Shown: piece after piece, positions 47,213 to 56,909 of the stretch
How the letters are laid out: every line of letters begins with the position of its first letter
Numbering within the stretch: the stretch's first letter is position 1
Source of the DNA: Phoronis australis
Lineage: Eukaryota; Phoronida; Phoronidae
DNA length: 64,000 bases
Assembly (NCBI GenBank): GCA_002633005.1
Contig: NMRA01000134.1
Span: 224,204-288,203, forward strand
Reading direction: 5' to 3'
Notes under the pieces: model-generated
What the model was told of the DNA's origin: nothing
The model's database searches: none
The model's input: the letters and a program-made list of their open reading frames with translations, nothing else
Position numbers and translations under genes: made by a program

Positions 47213-47508
47213 GAGTTGACACAAACGTCCAATATCTATCTGGTAGGGCACACCTCGTCAACTCTGTTAGCCTTGGTGCAAATTTTAAGCTCCCGGTTCT
47301 GGATGACGAACACGTGAATGGTGTAGAGTTTATCACTTTACTGAAGGATGCAAAATGCGATGAAAAAATTAGTGGCCATGGAGCAACTGCCTCTTATTCA
47401 CGGTGGGATGCTAATAATAAGCCAATCGCTAAAATGGTTGTCATGGTCAATCAGTGAAGCCCTGTTCTTACAATCCAACTTTTCTCTTCTTCGACTGTGA
47501 AGCAGACC
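47213..47508 (+). pseudogene. Unidentified conserved-looking coding fragment
   Basis: An open frame from after a TGA at 47210-47212 reads LVNSVSLGANFKLPVLDDEH, then GVEFITLLKDAKCDEKISGHG and SRWDANNKPIAKMVVMVNQ, and meets a TGA at 47455. The same frame continues in coding style (SPVLTIQLFSSSTVKQTQ) up to a TAA that overlaps a GTAAGT donor-like site. It has no ATG, so it is an exon or element fragment with a premature stop. Family not recognised. Confidence 0.4.
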
Positions 47509-47660
47509 CAGTAAGTTTCACTTTAGCCTTAATGAGCAGTATAGAGATTTCGCAAAGCGACGTGAACGTGAATTATCACACATTTCTAAATCCGTGCCAT
47601 TATTGGCTGTAACGTAATCCCGATAGCCCCTTTTTTAATCATATTTGACAAGACATCGAA

Positions 47661-47855
47661 ATGACACGGTTCTCAATCTTTCTTCTTTGCTTCACTATTC
47701 TTTTGTCTATAAATGTTCTTAAAGTTTATATGCAAGAAAGTATCTTTCCCAAAATCCTTATTCTGCCAGGGTTCGCTGGATATCATCGAACTAGAATGTA
47801 TTTTGAACAGAGATATGATTTTGTGTTGTTAATTTTGTTTACATGCTTAATTTAA
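47661..47855 (+). CDS. Possible small secreted frame
   Basis: ATG opens MTRFSIFLLCFTILLSINVL, which resembles a signal peptide, followed by about 40 residues ending in a second hydrophobic stretch. AT-rich codons and no promoter or splice support; it may be chance. Confidence 0.2.
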   Translation: MTRFSIFLLCFTILLSINVLKVYMQESIFPKILILPGFAGYHRTRMYFEQRYDFVLLILFTCLI

Positions 47856-47859
47856 ATGC

Positions 47860-49240
47860 ATCTATTTAGTTTAAACTGCAAATAAATTTCGCATTCTAAG
47901 ACTTGACCATTTCTCGCAGGAGTTCGTAGACACAACTTTTTTCAAATAAAGGAAGTTGACAGAGTGACTTCAGTAAGTTTTTTTTTTGTAAACTAGCTGA
48001 CGTGTACTAGGCCTAAAATAACTGGGCACCCTGATCTCAGTTATTTGGTTCACGTTTAAGTTTAAATTTTAACTGTTGCGAAACCCAATTTCTTACTGTA
48101 ACGTGAATCGGCACGCGCAATTATATATGCGTGATAATTCACTTTCACGTCTCTTTGCGAAACCTCTCTAGTATTTTGCACCTCCACGAGACTTTCAGTC
48201 AGGGGAGAACTCTCAGGACCAAAAGCGGATGGGTTAGGGTTTTATGCTCCCAATCTAACACAGATGCACAAAGATTTGCACTGAAAAATGGGTACAACTG
48301 GAGTTTACTCATCACCTCCCCTCTCTCAGGGACAAAAGAAAAGTACAAAATACATTTCAAACATGACGAAATCGTTTGTTTTAAGAAGCCAATACCTTGT
48401 TAAGTAAAGGAGCCACAGAACCTTTGCTTCTTCAAAATGAGCGCGACGAATTTAACTCCAGCTTTTCACAGTTGGTATGAAATCCGTGGGTCATCGTGGG
48501 TCATCGACCTATCCTGACTTTACGTATCCACAATGATTTTATTGTCAAAAGGCATATTTGAATAGAAATTCTCGGTCCAGTCAAGAAATTAGCCTCTCGA
48601 CATGCAGGACTCTTAAATGCACATGGCGCTAGGCCCACTCCTGCGCACTCGTGATTTTAGCGTGCTCCTGTTCGATCGACATCCTCTCCACGGGTGCTCA
48701 TCAATATTTAAGCGACTGTCACGGGTAGGTCCGCGTAGTAGCCATTCTTGTGTCTTTCCGTACTCCGACGACAATTTACTGAGGTTTTCGGGCAAGATTT
48801 TTGCTTTCCAAAAACTGACGTCGCGTTTGCATTAACGTGCTTACGACCTGTTTAGCTACGACCGGGCTTACGACCTCGGATAAAACGGTCCCAACATTTT
48901 ACTCGCCACCTTCTGTGGGGGTCTTAGGCAAAGCATCTGTTGTTATGAGTTCCATTTGGTGATCCCTTTATCCAAGGGACGCTCAGGTCCGATGCACCAA
49001 TGATGGGTTAGGGACCATGTTGGAGATGTGCAGGACCAAGGGTAGTGGGAACAGAGCTTGAGACCTCAGCACGTAAATTGCCTTGGAGCTGTTGGCTACA
49101 TTGTTCTTGTCATACAATACTGATCAGGTGCGACAATTCACAAAGAAACCGAGGAGCTTGACGTTTCCCTGTCTGTGCTTGCTTGTTTGGAAATTTCAGT
49201 AAGCTAAGGAAAACTACACCTTAGGGGCAATCTCGAAAAT
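47860..49240. other. No gene accepted
   Basis: A 90-residue frame at 48131-48403 has mixed composition but no domain. The rest shows nothing. Confidence 0.35.
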
Positions 49241-49244
49241 TAAA

Positions 49245-50863
49245 GGAGAATGCCACTCAAAAAACAACCCATTTTGTATCAATTTAGATCGAGTAGTTCT
49301 ACTCGACAACGGCACGTTCGGTTGCGTCACCTGACTCCTGTTGAAGGAGTTGAAATTATCCAATGACGTAATTGGTTTCACACACGGTCTGTTCAGCAGT
49401 TCACAACACGGGTTACTGGTGTCAGTTTATCGCTTAAATTCATCGTTTAACACCAACAAATCATCAAACTTCGATGTAAAACCCTTAAAAATACACTGAG
49501 TTCTGTTGTTTTATTTCGCTGTTACGGATTTACTGGTATTTGAACACACCGTATTCTACAAAGTTCGGCAGGCCCCATTAATTTGTCCGTAGCACCGAGG
49601 AGTTTGGGGTCTGTTCGGAGATAAATTCGAAATATTCTTCCGTGAAATACAGACAGAAGAGCCTCTATCTGTGTTGTTTAAATTGTGATTTTTTGAGTTC
49701 TAAACACACAAAACGCTTGTTATCCCGGCCAGTGGCTCGGAACCCGTTCAGGCCCGTCGCGGCCGCCGCGTCTGGCACGAACATAAACCAGCTTGAGTTG
49801 GAAACTAAACCTCCAGTCACGAAAAGACTATAATAATAGTGAGCAAAAGAAATAATGTGCACGTAATTTTATGTGCATTAGCATCGAAACTCAGTGAAAA
49901 TCTACTTACTTGTCGGGGGCCGCGATGTCGGGTTCCCCTTCCACAGACTACCAGTAACAATAATTTGAATAATGTATTTGTATTTCTAAATAAAGATTCC
50001 CCTAACATGTGACCATAGCATATAAAATCGAGTAATTGTTTCACAACAGCTTTCTGTCAGCAAACACTGAATTAGCATGCGCTCACACGGCTTCGGTGCC
50101 CGGTCAATTACCTTTGTTGCCGGCATCAAAAGCCGGTTACGCAGTGGTTTATTCATTGCTGGCTTCTCAAAACAATTGCACTCACGAGCACTCCAAGGCA
50201 TTACAAATTGTATCTAATGAGACAGGCTTTGTTTCAGTTTCGTATAAGCATTGGTTAGGACTGAGAATAATTCATTTTAAACAGAACACAGAATAATAAA
50301 CGTCTACTAATAAACGGCAACTCGCCCCGCGCCAATCCCGACTTAGTCAAGAGCTCAGACTTCACGAGTCGGATCGTTAGGTTTCATTGGCTATCAGTTC
50401 AAACCGGAATACACTGATCAAGAAATACTAGAGCCCCCGCGAAAATGCACAAGCAACGGAGCGTATGGATAGTTCTTTGGTAAGCCGGAATTCGTCAGAG
50501 AAATCACTGTCGACGAAATGCCGACCACAAACACGGAGATGTTTCACGGCCTCATACTTGCTATTAACAGCCTACCTTTCATTCTTCACTACCTAAGCAT
50601 TTTGGGCTCTCGAGGAAGTTGAATAAACGATATGCCCGCTTTCTTTGCAACTTCGTAGTTCGGACAAGCGGGAACGATGCACCGCAATATAGCGGCATTC
50701 ACTCTGCAGACGAACCACTGACGTCACTGCGTCCTTTCTCACCTTCCTCACAGGTTAACGCGACACCTCTCGGCAAGGTGAGGTCGACCGTATTAAGAGA
50801 CGATGTGGATATAGACCGATTAAGACGGTAAAAAAGACTAATTAAATCGGGTGGCATTCTCCT
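49245..50863. mobile_element. TTAA/THAP element, copy 3
   Basis: 1619 bp, TTAA on both sides (49241-49244, 50864-50867), same orientation as copy 1 and nearly the same length. The THAP exon (minus, about 50500-50690) keeps CIVPACPNYE, but a deletion and frame changes remove the Trp region. Confidence 0.8.
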
Positions 50864-50884
50864 TTAAGGCGACCGGGCGGCTTG

Positions 50885-50965
50885 AATATTGTGGTTTGTT
50901 GAACATGCGATTATTGCGCGTGCTCATTTAAGTATTCTATTTTCACTCTTGATGACGTCAGTCGC
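50885..50965. repeat. Inverted relative of 22530-22625
   Basis: GCGATTATTGCGCGTGCTC, then ATTTAAGTATTCTATTTTCA, then GATGACGTCAG, matching the other copy on the opposite strand. Confidence 0.6.
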
Positions 50966-51700
50966 TGCATGGTGTAGTTGTATCTGCCATTTGACGCTAA
51001 TATTGTGGTATAACTCTATTTCTTAAATGCATTCTCTTAGACATGATTTTTTACGTATGTAAGAGTGTATTTGGACCTGCATGTTCAGCTGACTAAAACA
51101 AGCATCAAATGAGCCACTTGCTCTCACAATATACCTTTCCGTGACACGATTCTATTTCCGTTACCGTCCGAGACACAATAAAACGCTTCAAAGTTTATTA
51201 GGGTTGTCCAAACCAAAAATTGTGAATTCGAAAACGGTGCAGATGCCTTCACGCTAACATATCATTAGATGCTCCATGACTTCGCCGGTTCCTCCGACTC
51301 AACCGGCTATCAGAATCAGGTTCAGAAATGCTTATTGCATGTAGGTCTTGGCCTCATAATAGAGTTTACATTACAATTACAATGATAAAATTTCAGCTCT
51401 AGCACTGTTGTTCTTGAAATATATAACGCCAGGCTTTTTCAGTACTTCTCAAACGTCATGGCTTTGAAATAATCTTACTATTCTGGCATCGTCTGTCGTA
51501 TTCGTCAACAAATTTGAGCTCTGTGCACATCACCAAGGACAGGACCGTGATACATAAAATGAATCTTGTTTTCGATTTGACTAGTATTGCATATTCCACT
51601 AATTCTTTCATCCTCGGTTAGAACTGCGTGCCACCCTGTTTCAATTTAAAACTTGTGCACTGAGCACCTAAAACGAGCAAGTATTTTCCTTAGGTACGGG
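50966..51700. other. No gene seen
   Basis: AT-rich DNA with no supported exon or repeat. Confidence 0.4.
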
Positions 51701-51701
51701 T

Positions 51702-51968
51702 CTAAAACGTACACGTATTTTTACACTGTATTTTTGTTTTGATAGTACAATAGAATTGATATTTAGTCAAATTATTTATTATAGAGTTCCAACTTTGTAC
51801 GTCACATTCAATTAGCCTCTGATGAAATTCTGTAAAGAATAAATCTAAGTCACCCGGTCTGTATAACCGTACCTCTCCAAACCTGTTGGTTTTCAGTAGC
51901 AATTTTACAGAATATGCCCAGTTGTGCTTACCGCCGTCCTCATTTTTTTGAAGGAGGTCTTCCTGCAA
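51702..51968 (-). pseudogene. LINE ORF2 C-terminal fragment
   Basis: The frame contains WAYSVKLLLKTNRFGEVRLY, GDLDLFFTEFHQRLIECDVQ and WNSIINNLTKYQFY. This is the region between the reverse transcriptase and the Cys-rich tail in many invertebrate LINEs. Neither the polymerase core nor the tail is present. Isolated remnant; clade not assignable. Confidence 0.5.
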
Positions 51969-51969
51969 T

Positions 51970-52685
51970 TGTAAATATGTGTTAAACTGTGATATTGTGT
52001 TTTCATATGGCGAAATAAAGTATCCAGATATCTATATATCACATTGTTGCTGTAATATGTAACACTGAATTGGCCTTATCCATGAGGCTTCATCTGAAGC
52101 AGCCTTCCTTGTCCAGCAAACAATAGGCAAGTATACAACATGTATCTATCACATTCGCCCTCAGCCATGACATTTGGCGTCTTTTTATTTAGGCGCAAGG
52201 CATATGCATACTTGCAGAAATCCTAATGAATACAGGGGCTACATAAGACATCTGATTGATCCTTGATGAAGACTTCGTGACTTACAGACTAATCGGATGT
52301 CTTATCCGTTTGACCTGACAGAACCGACGAAGTCAATCAAGTGTAGCCAGTATACCTACAGTTGTTATCTCGAGCGTGAATAGGGAGGTGGTAGTTCTTT
52401 TGGTGTAGCGGTATCATTGACATCTATTAGAGCCAAGGACATACAATGGCGTGACAGGCATGTGTTTTATGATAGTGAACAATTTAGTATAAGTGGGAAT
52501 CATTATTTTCAAATTATGAAAAACCTGTAGGCTTTATCTGTATAATGGAGGTTCGGACACACATTTTTATTGACAGCTCACTACGCGGTGAAGTGGAATA
52601 AATATCACCGACTAGTCACAAATTGCTTAGCGAATCGTTAGAAAGTTTCAGACGGTTTCGTGATTAGCAGCTGCCGATGGCTTTG
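51970..52685. other. No gene seen
   Basis: AT-rich intergenic-looking DNA. Confidence 0.4.
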
Positions 52686-52689
52686 ACTT

Positions 52690-53070
52690 TTATTGAGGCT
52701 GAAAAACAACGTGTTGTTGATAAATCAACAGACAAAAAATCTGTGACAATTGGCTGAAAACATTTGCTATCCGTTTTTTTAAGTCGTCTGCGTTTACTTT
52801 GTATTCTTGGAAGACATGGCTTACGAAAAAATAACTGGTTTGTTTTCCTCGTCCCGTGCACCGGCAGGCGACACAGACGTTGGGATTCAGGTACATGCAC
52901 GTGTCATCTTCCGAAAATATGCGACGATTGATAAACGGTTTGTGATACCCGGTATTTGTAATGAGTAAGGGCACACCTAGAGAAAATGTTCTAAAAGTAT
53001 AATTCATCTGTAACCGTGTGGAAACCGGGTTTTCGAAAAACACATACTTTGAAATGATAAATTTCGATCG
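52690..53070 (-). CDS. Unidentified terminal exon, 126 codons
   Basis: An acceptor with a pyrimidine-rich lead (CTGCTATTTTCAAATTTTAG) is followed in phase 0 by an uninterrupted frame of 126 codons ending in TAA. The frame is closed just upstream by the acceptor's own TAG. It includes PLLITNTGYHKPFINRRIFS and a short Cys cluster VCVACRCTGRGK, then charged KVNADDLKKRIANVF. The stop lies inside an AATAAA hexamer (CAATAAAAG), so transcripts could end very close to it. Family not recognised; upstream exons should lie to the right on the minus strand. Confidence 0.45.
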   Translation of the reverse strand, partial: RSKFIISKYVFFENPVSTRLQMNYTFRTFSLGVPLLITNTGYHKPFINRRIFSEDDTCMYLNPNVCVACRCTGRGKQTSYFFVSHVFQEYKVNADDLKKRIANVFSQLSQIFCLLIYQQHVVFQPQ

Positions 53071-53289
53071 CTAAAATTTGAAAATAGCAGGAGTTGAATC
53101 ATGAAGCACTTTGCTTTTCCATGCGACAGCACTTTCCTATTTAAACTTACCCTTCACAGAAGCGCAAGAACAGTAATTACATGAATTATTTTTGTAATGT
53201 CAATTGTTGTGGTATACAGTTTAGATATTTTAGAAGCGGAAGGTTGGGAATGACTTTTTGTCGCCTTTTGAAAAAATCTTTCATTTCAG

Positions 53290-53337
53290 TTGAAATATTT
53301 GGACACGTTTGTGAAGATGAAGAATGCAGTAAAAACG
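53290..53337 (+). CDS. Possible 48-bp microexon
   Basis: TTTCATTTCAG acceptor and CG|GTAAGG donor enclose 48 bp (phase 1 to 1) encoding an acidic EIFGHVCEDEECSKN. Both splice sites are good, but no partner exon is assigned. Confidence 0.3.
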
Positions 53338-53974
53338 GTAAGGATTCAATACTTACGCTCATAAAAGATCTATGCGAGACACAATTCTGTTCTTTTCACC
53401 AGTTTAGAGCATAAGATAAGCCTTTATATCTAGTAAAGTGTGTTAGTGTACCAACATTTTATAAACGAAATTTTAAGTTTATCAAAAGTTGTGTTCATAA
53501 TGTTGGTGCTCCACATGAAACTTAAAAATTGATCTTTTACGATGTCCTGTTGACAAAACAGCGTTAAGTTTTGGTTGAATTAGTTTGCGTTTGAATTCGT
53601 TTCATGAAGTTTAGTTCTTAATTTTAGAGAAAATGTGTCTGTAAACTGCAAACCAGTAAAACAGGCAACTCCAGGATATAAATTTATAAATAGTAATTTG
53701 GGTATTCTGTACTTCTTGACGTGTTGATCAGATGAAAGTAAACAAGTTCGAACAGTTGTAAATCAGGTGAGCGAAAGCGACAGTGACTGAAATGATATCC
53801 TGTGCACCCTGCTAAGATATTTCATTGTGCTAATCCTAATAAAATAAGAGGCTAATTTTTGCATTTAGTGGAAAATTACCTGCGATTGAGTACATACGAC
53901 CGGCCATCTTTGAATGGGTGACCTGGGTCAAGAAATTAGAGAGGATCAACCAGATATGTTTAGAACTGGGTTAA

Positions 53975-54440
53975 CTTGTTATCACATACACGTTGAATAA
54001 GTCGAGTGCAATACGGCCATGTGATGTTGTTTTCCGTATTGCACTCCCGGAACTACTCGAACAGTGTCCTCTAACATGGAAAGTTCAAAAGGTAGGTCAA
54101 CGATTCGACGTCGTTAGGCCGGTTCGATCATCAAGCTTTCCCAAAAGTAATAAAATTGCAGCAGTATAAATAACACTCAACATGCAACACGGTCCCAAAG
54201 ATAATATTTGGCGCAAAACTTAGTCATATAAGGCTTCCCAGTTTTATTTGCTAAATATTATGTCGTCTGCAACTTAGTCGCCGATTCCTCGCTAAGTACA
54301 ATGTTCAATATTGTTGTTATTTAATTATCCTCAGGAAATTATACAAGTTCAATGCACAATTACTGTCGTTTTCTTCTATGTTATCTCTTTTCAAGTAATA
54401 ATATAGTCACATTTAAAACTGCTTCTGTGCTACACGTATA
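53975..54440. repeat. Dispersed AT-rich repeat family, copy D
   Basis: Matches copy C from TACACGTTGAATAAGTCGAG to CACATTTAAAACTGCTTC in the same orientation. The right end of the family is missing. Confidence 0.75.
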
Positions 54441-54698
54441 GCACCGCTTATTGCAATTACAAACTATGGTATTAGCATGGTACCTTTATGGTGTGTCGAG
54501 ATGTATCAAAACATAATACACGAGAATACTGGGTCAGATTGCTCACATGACAGTGCGCATGTCTGCTCAGAATTGCGCTGATTTTGCGGACGGTTGTTAT
54601 GTTTCATCCATGATGTTGGCAATGGAATGTTTATTGTCGTAATTTGGCTCCATTGAGACAAGTCTGCCACAGGAAAGTCAAACTCCTGGCGGGAGACG

Positions 54699-54734
54699 AT
54701 GAAGATAATGAAGTTTAGCAGCTACTTAAGGAAG
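54699..54734 (+). CDS. Small acidic protein, exon 1
   Basis: The first ATG after an in-frame TGA opens 12 codons (MKIMKFSSYLRK) ending at an AAG|GTCAGT donor. The region upstream is CpG-containing and could hold the promoter. Confidence 0.4.
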
Positions 54735-54955
54735 GTCAGTAGCCTTAATAATTTTTGCGTAGTCAAGATTTTTTCGTAAATCTGTGAGTGTTATCATGCA
54801 AAATTATAGGGTTTTGCATTATTTTGGGACCTGCACCTGGAGGGTTTTTTGTGCATTATTTGTCACGAGAAGAGCACACACTTGCATTGTTAGCCACGCT
54901 TTAATATTAGTTGTTTTGACTACTGTATTGATGAAGTACTCAATTTCTTTTACAG

Positions 54956-55096
54956 GAAGGACAATCGGACGAAGAGTTTGAAGCATTTCTGTCTGACATG
55001 CTGGAAGACATTCGAATTTCGGTACCTCCATCGGTGTCTCATTATCTGAACTGTATTGAATATGGATTTTTACCATTAAATCAATGTTCATCGTAG
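54956..55096 (+). CDS. Small acidic protein, exon 2
   Basis: An acceptor with a long pyrimidine lead (CAATTTCTTTTACAG) starts 46 codons in phase 0, continuing exon 1. The peptide begins EGQSDEEFEAFLSDMLEDIR, an acidic amphipathic helix, then PPSVSHYLNCIEYGFLPLN and a C-terminal QCSS-stop. The joined product is 58 residues. If exon 1 is wrong, this could be the last exon of a longer gene. No family recognised. Confidence 0.45.
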   Translation, partial: EGQSDEEFEAFLSDMLEDIRISVPPSVSHYLNCIEYGFLPLNQCSS

Positions 55097-55099
55097 CTG

Positions 55100-55739
55100 C
55101 GTTATTGCACTGAAAGTTGTGCGGAAAATTACTTGAGCAAGGTTGAACTAAAAAGGAACGTGTGGGTTTATTAACATTTATTATGAGTTGGTTCTTCGTA
55201 GGCGTCTAAATTCCTTGTATTGACTTTCTGTGAAGAAATCTCAGAAAGTTGAACTGTCATATTTTTACTACACGAATTAAACAGCAGTTTTGAGAAAACA
55301 TTTGTAAGTTTTATCTCTTCAACAAAGAGAAATACTAATTATACGATTTTTGGGGAGGTTGGGAGCACAAAACAGAAGGTATACTTACTTAACTTAGATG
55401 TTCAAGTGACTGTGGTTAAGTGTTGTTATTCGTTCTGGACGGAACTAGAAACAATTAATTTTACAAAATCAATTTTAAACAAATACAAACCGATGTCAAG
55501 GACAATATTAGGTTATGTATGGATTTTGGCCTCGGGAAACTTTGCTCTCTCTCTATACAAGGTGATATGACCGGTCGATGGGTCTGTATTTGTTTTATTA
55601 TACGACCATTGATACTTATTTTCTCTGATTTCTTCTTCTCTTACTTGCCGATTCCTGCCTAGATGCACTGACATAACTTTGTTTACTCGATCAGGTGTTT
55701 TCTGCAGCGTGCAGTTGGTGTAACAACAAACAGCGACAC
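55100..55739. other. No gene seen
   Basis: AT-rich DNA; probably 3' flank of the small acidic protein gene. Confidence 0.35.
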
Positions 55740-55742
55740 CTG

Positions 55743-56906
55743 CAGCCGATTTCATAAAGGTGGTTTAAAGTTAAACCTGGTTTAAACTGGACTTAGACCA
55801 GGTTTAAAGATAATCTGCATTTCATAAACGTGGTTTAACTTTTACACCAGTGGTCTAGTAAAACCTGGTTTAACTCCAATTTAGACCTGGTTTAAGTCAG
55901 TTTTCATTTCACCAACTAGGTCTATATTCTTTAGACCTGTGTTAGATCTTGAACCATGTTTAACTTTAGACTTGGTCAGACCCAGGTTTAACTGTTAAAT
56001 ATGTCAGACTTGCATGGTATAGGTGCAACTGAATGATGCCGCGGAGTGCATTTGCGACGCAGTTTTAGAGCAAAAATGGACTATTTTTACAATATTCAGT
56101 TTTACTACGATCAAGATCAAACGTAGCAGGGGAGGATCCAGGATTTTTAAGGGGGGGGGGTGGTCAAGGACTTTTTGAAAGGGGGGACCAAGTCAACAAT
56201 TTGAAAATTAATTATAGATTTGATATCACTAAAATCAAGGAAAAGAGGGGCTCCGGACCCCTTGACCTCCCTGGATCCGCCTATGCGTAGACCAGTACTT
56301 GCTGGAGTGTGACCAGCGGATTCCTCAGAATACGACTGGTCGAGCAGGGAGTCATCGGATTTGACTTAAGGCAGCATCCTCTGATTCTTCTGTCTGAGTT
56401 CCACCTCCACTGTTCTCCGATTTAATGTTGCCGGGAAGGGGTCTTGCCCCCCCCCCCTAGCCGTGAAAAATAAACACTAAAATGACAAGGAAATAAATTT
56501 GGGCATTTATCATGTTACATCTACTCGTAAGCGTGCTCTTTAATGTATGTGTGTTGGGCACAGAAATTACAATTTTCCTGATGAGAAAAGCTTTTAGACC
56601 TTTTTCATAAATGTCTGTACTCAGATTCTACTAGTGTACGCCATTGTATACCCACGTGATCAAGGTTTCATTGAAGCACTTCAATAGTTTCTTTGTTGGG
56701 TTTACCCAGCTCGACACAGTGGGGTGCCTTTGATACTTTAAAGCTGGTTTTACTGAACCAGCTCCCTGGTCTAGCAAAACCAGGCTTTCAGACTCTTAAA
56801 CCATGTTGGTGAAATGCACGTCAGGTCTAAAATTATACCAGGTTTAGGAAGACCAGGTTCAAGTCTTAAACCTGGTTTTGTTAAACCACCTTCATGAAAT
56901 CGGCTG
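55743..56906. mobile_element. Inverted-repeat element with TAAACCTGGTTTA modules
   Basis: Ends CAGCCGATTTCATAAAGG and, complemented, CAGCCGATTTCATGAAGG, with CTG on both sides (55740-55742, 56907-56909). Both arms are built of repeated, self-complementary TAAACCTGGTTTAA-like modules. No coding frame. The superfamily is not assigned; a 3-bp duplication is compatible with several. Confidence 0.75.
56127..56285. mobile_element. 159-bp GGATCC element nested inside
   Basis: Ends CAGGGGAGGATCCAGG and, complemented, CATAGGCGGATCCAGG, with CGTAG on both sides (56122-56126, 56286-56290). Same general type as 38819-38977. Confidence 0.75.
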
Positions 56907-56909
56907 CTG

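Noticed and set aside
48131-48403. 90-residue plus-strand frame
   Set aside because: No recognisable domain, weak start context and no splice sites at its borders.
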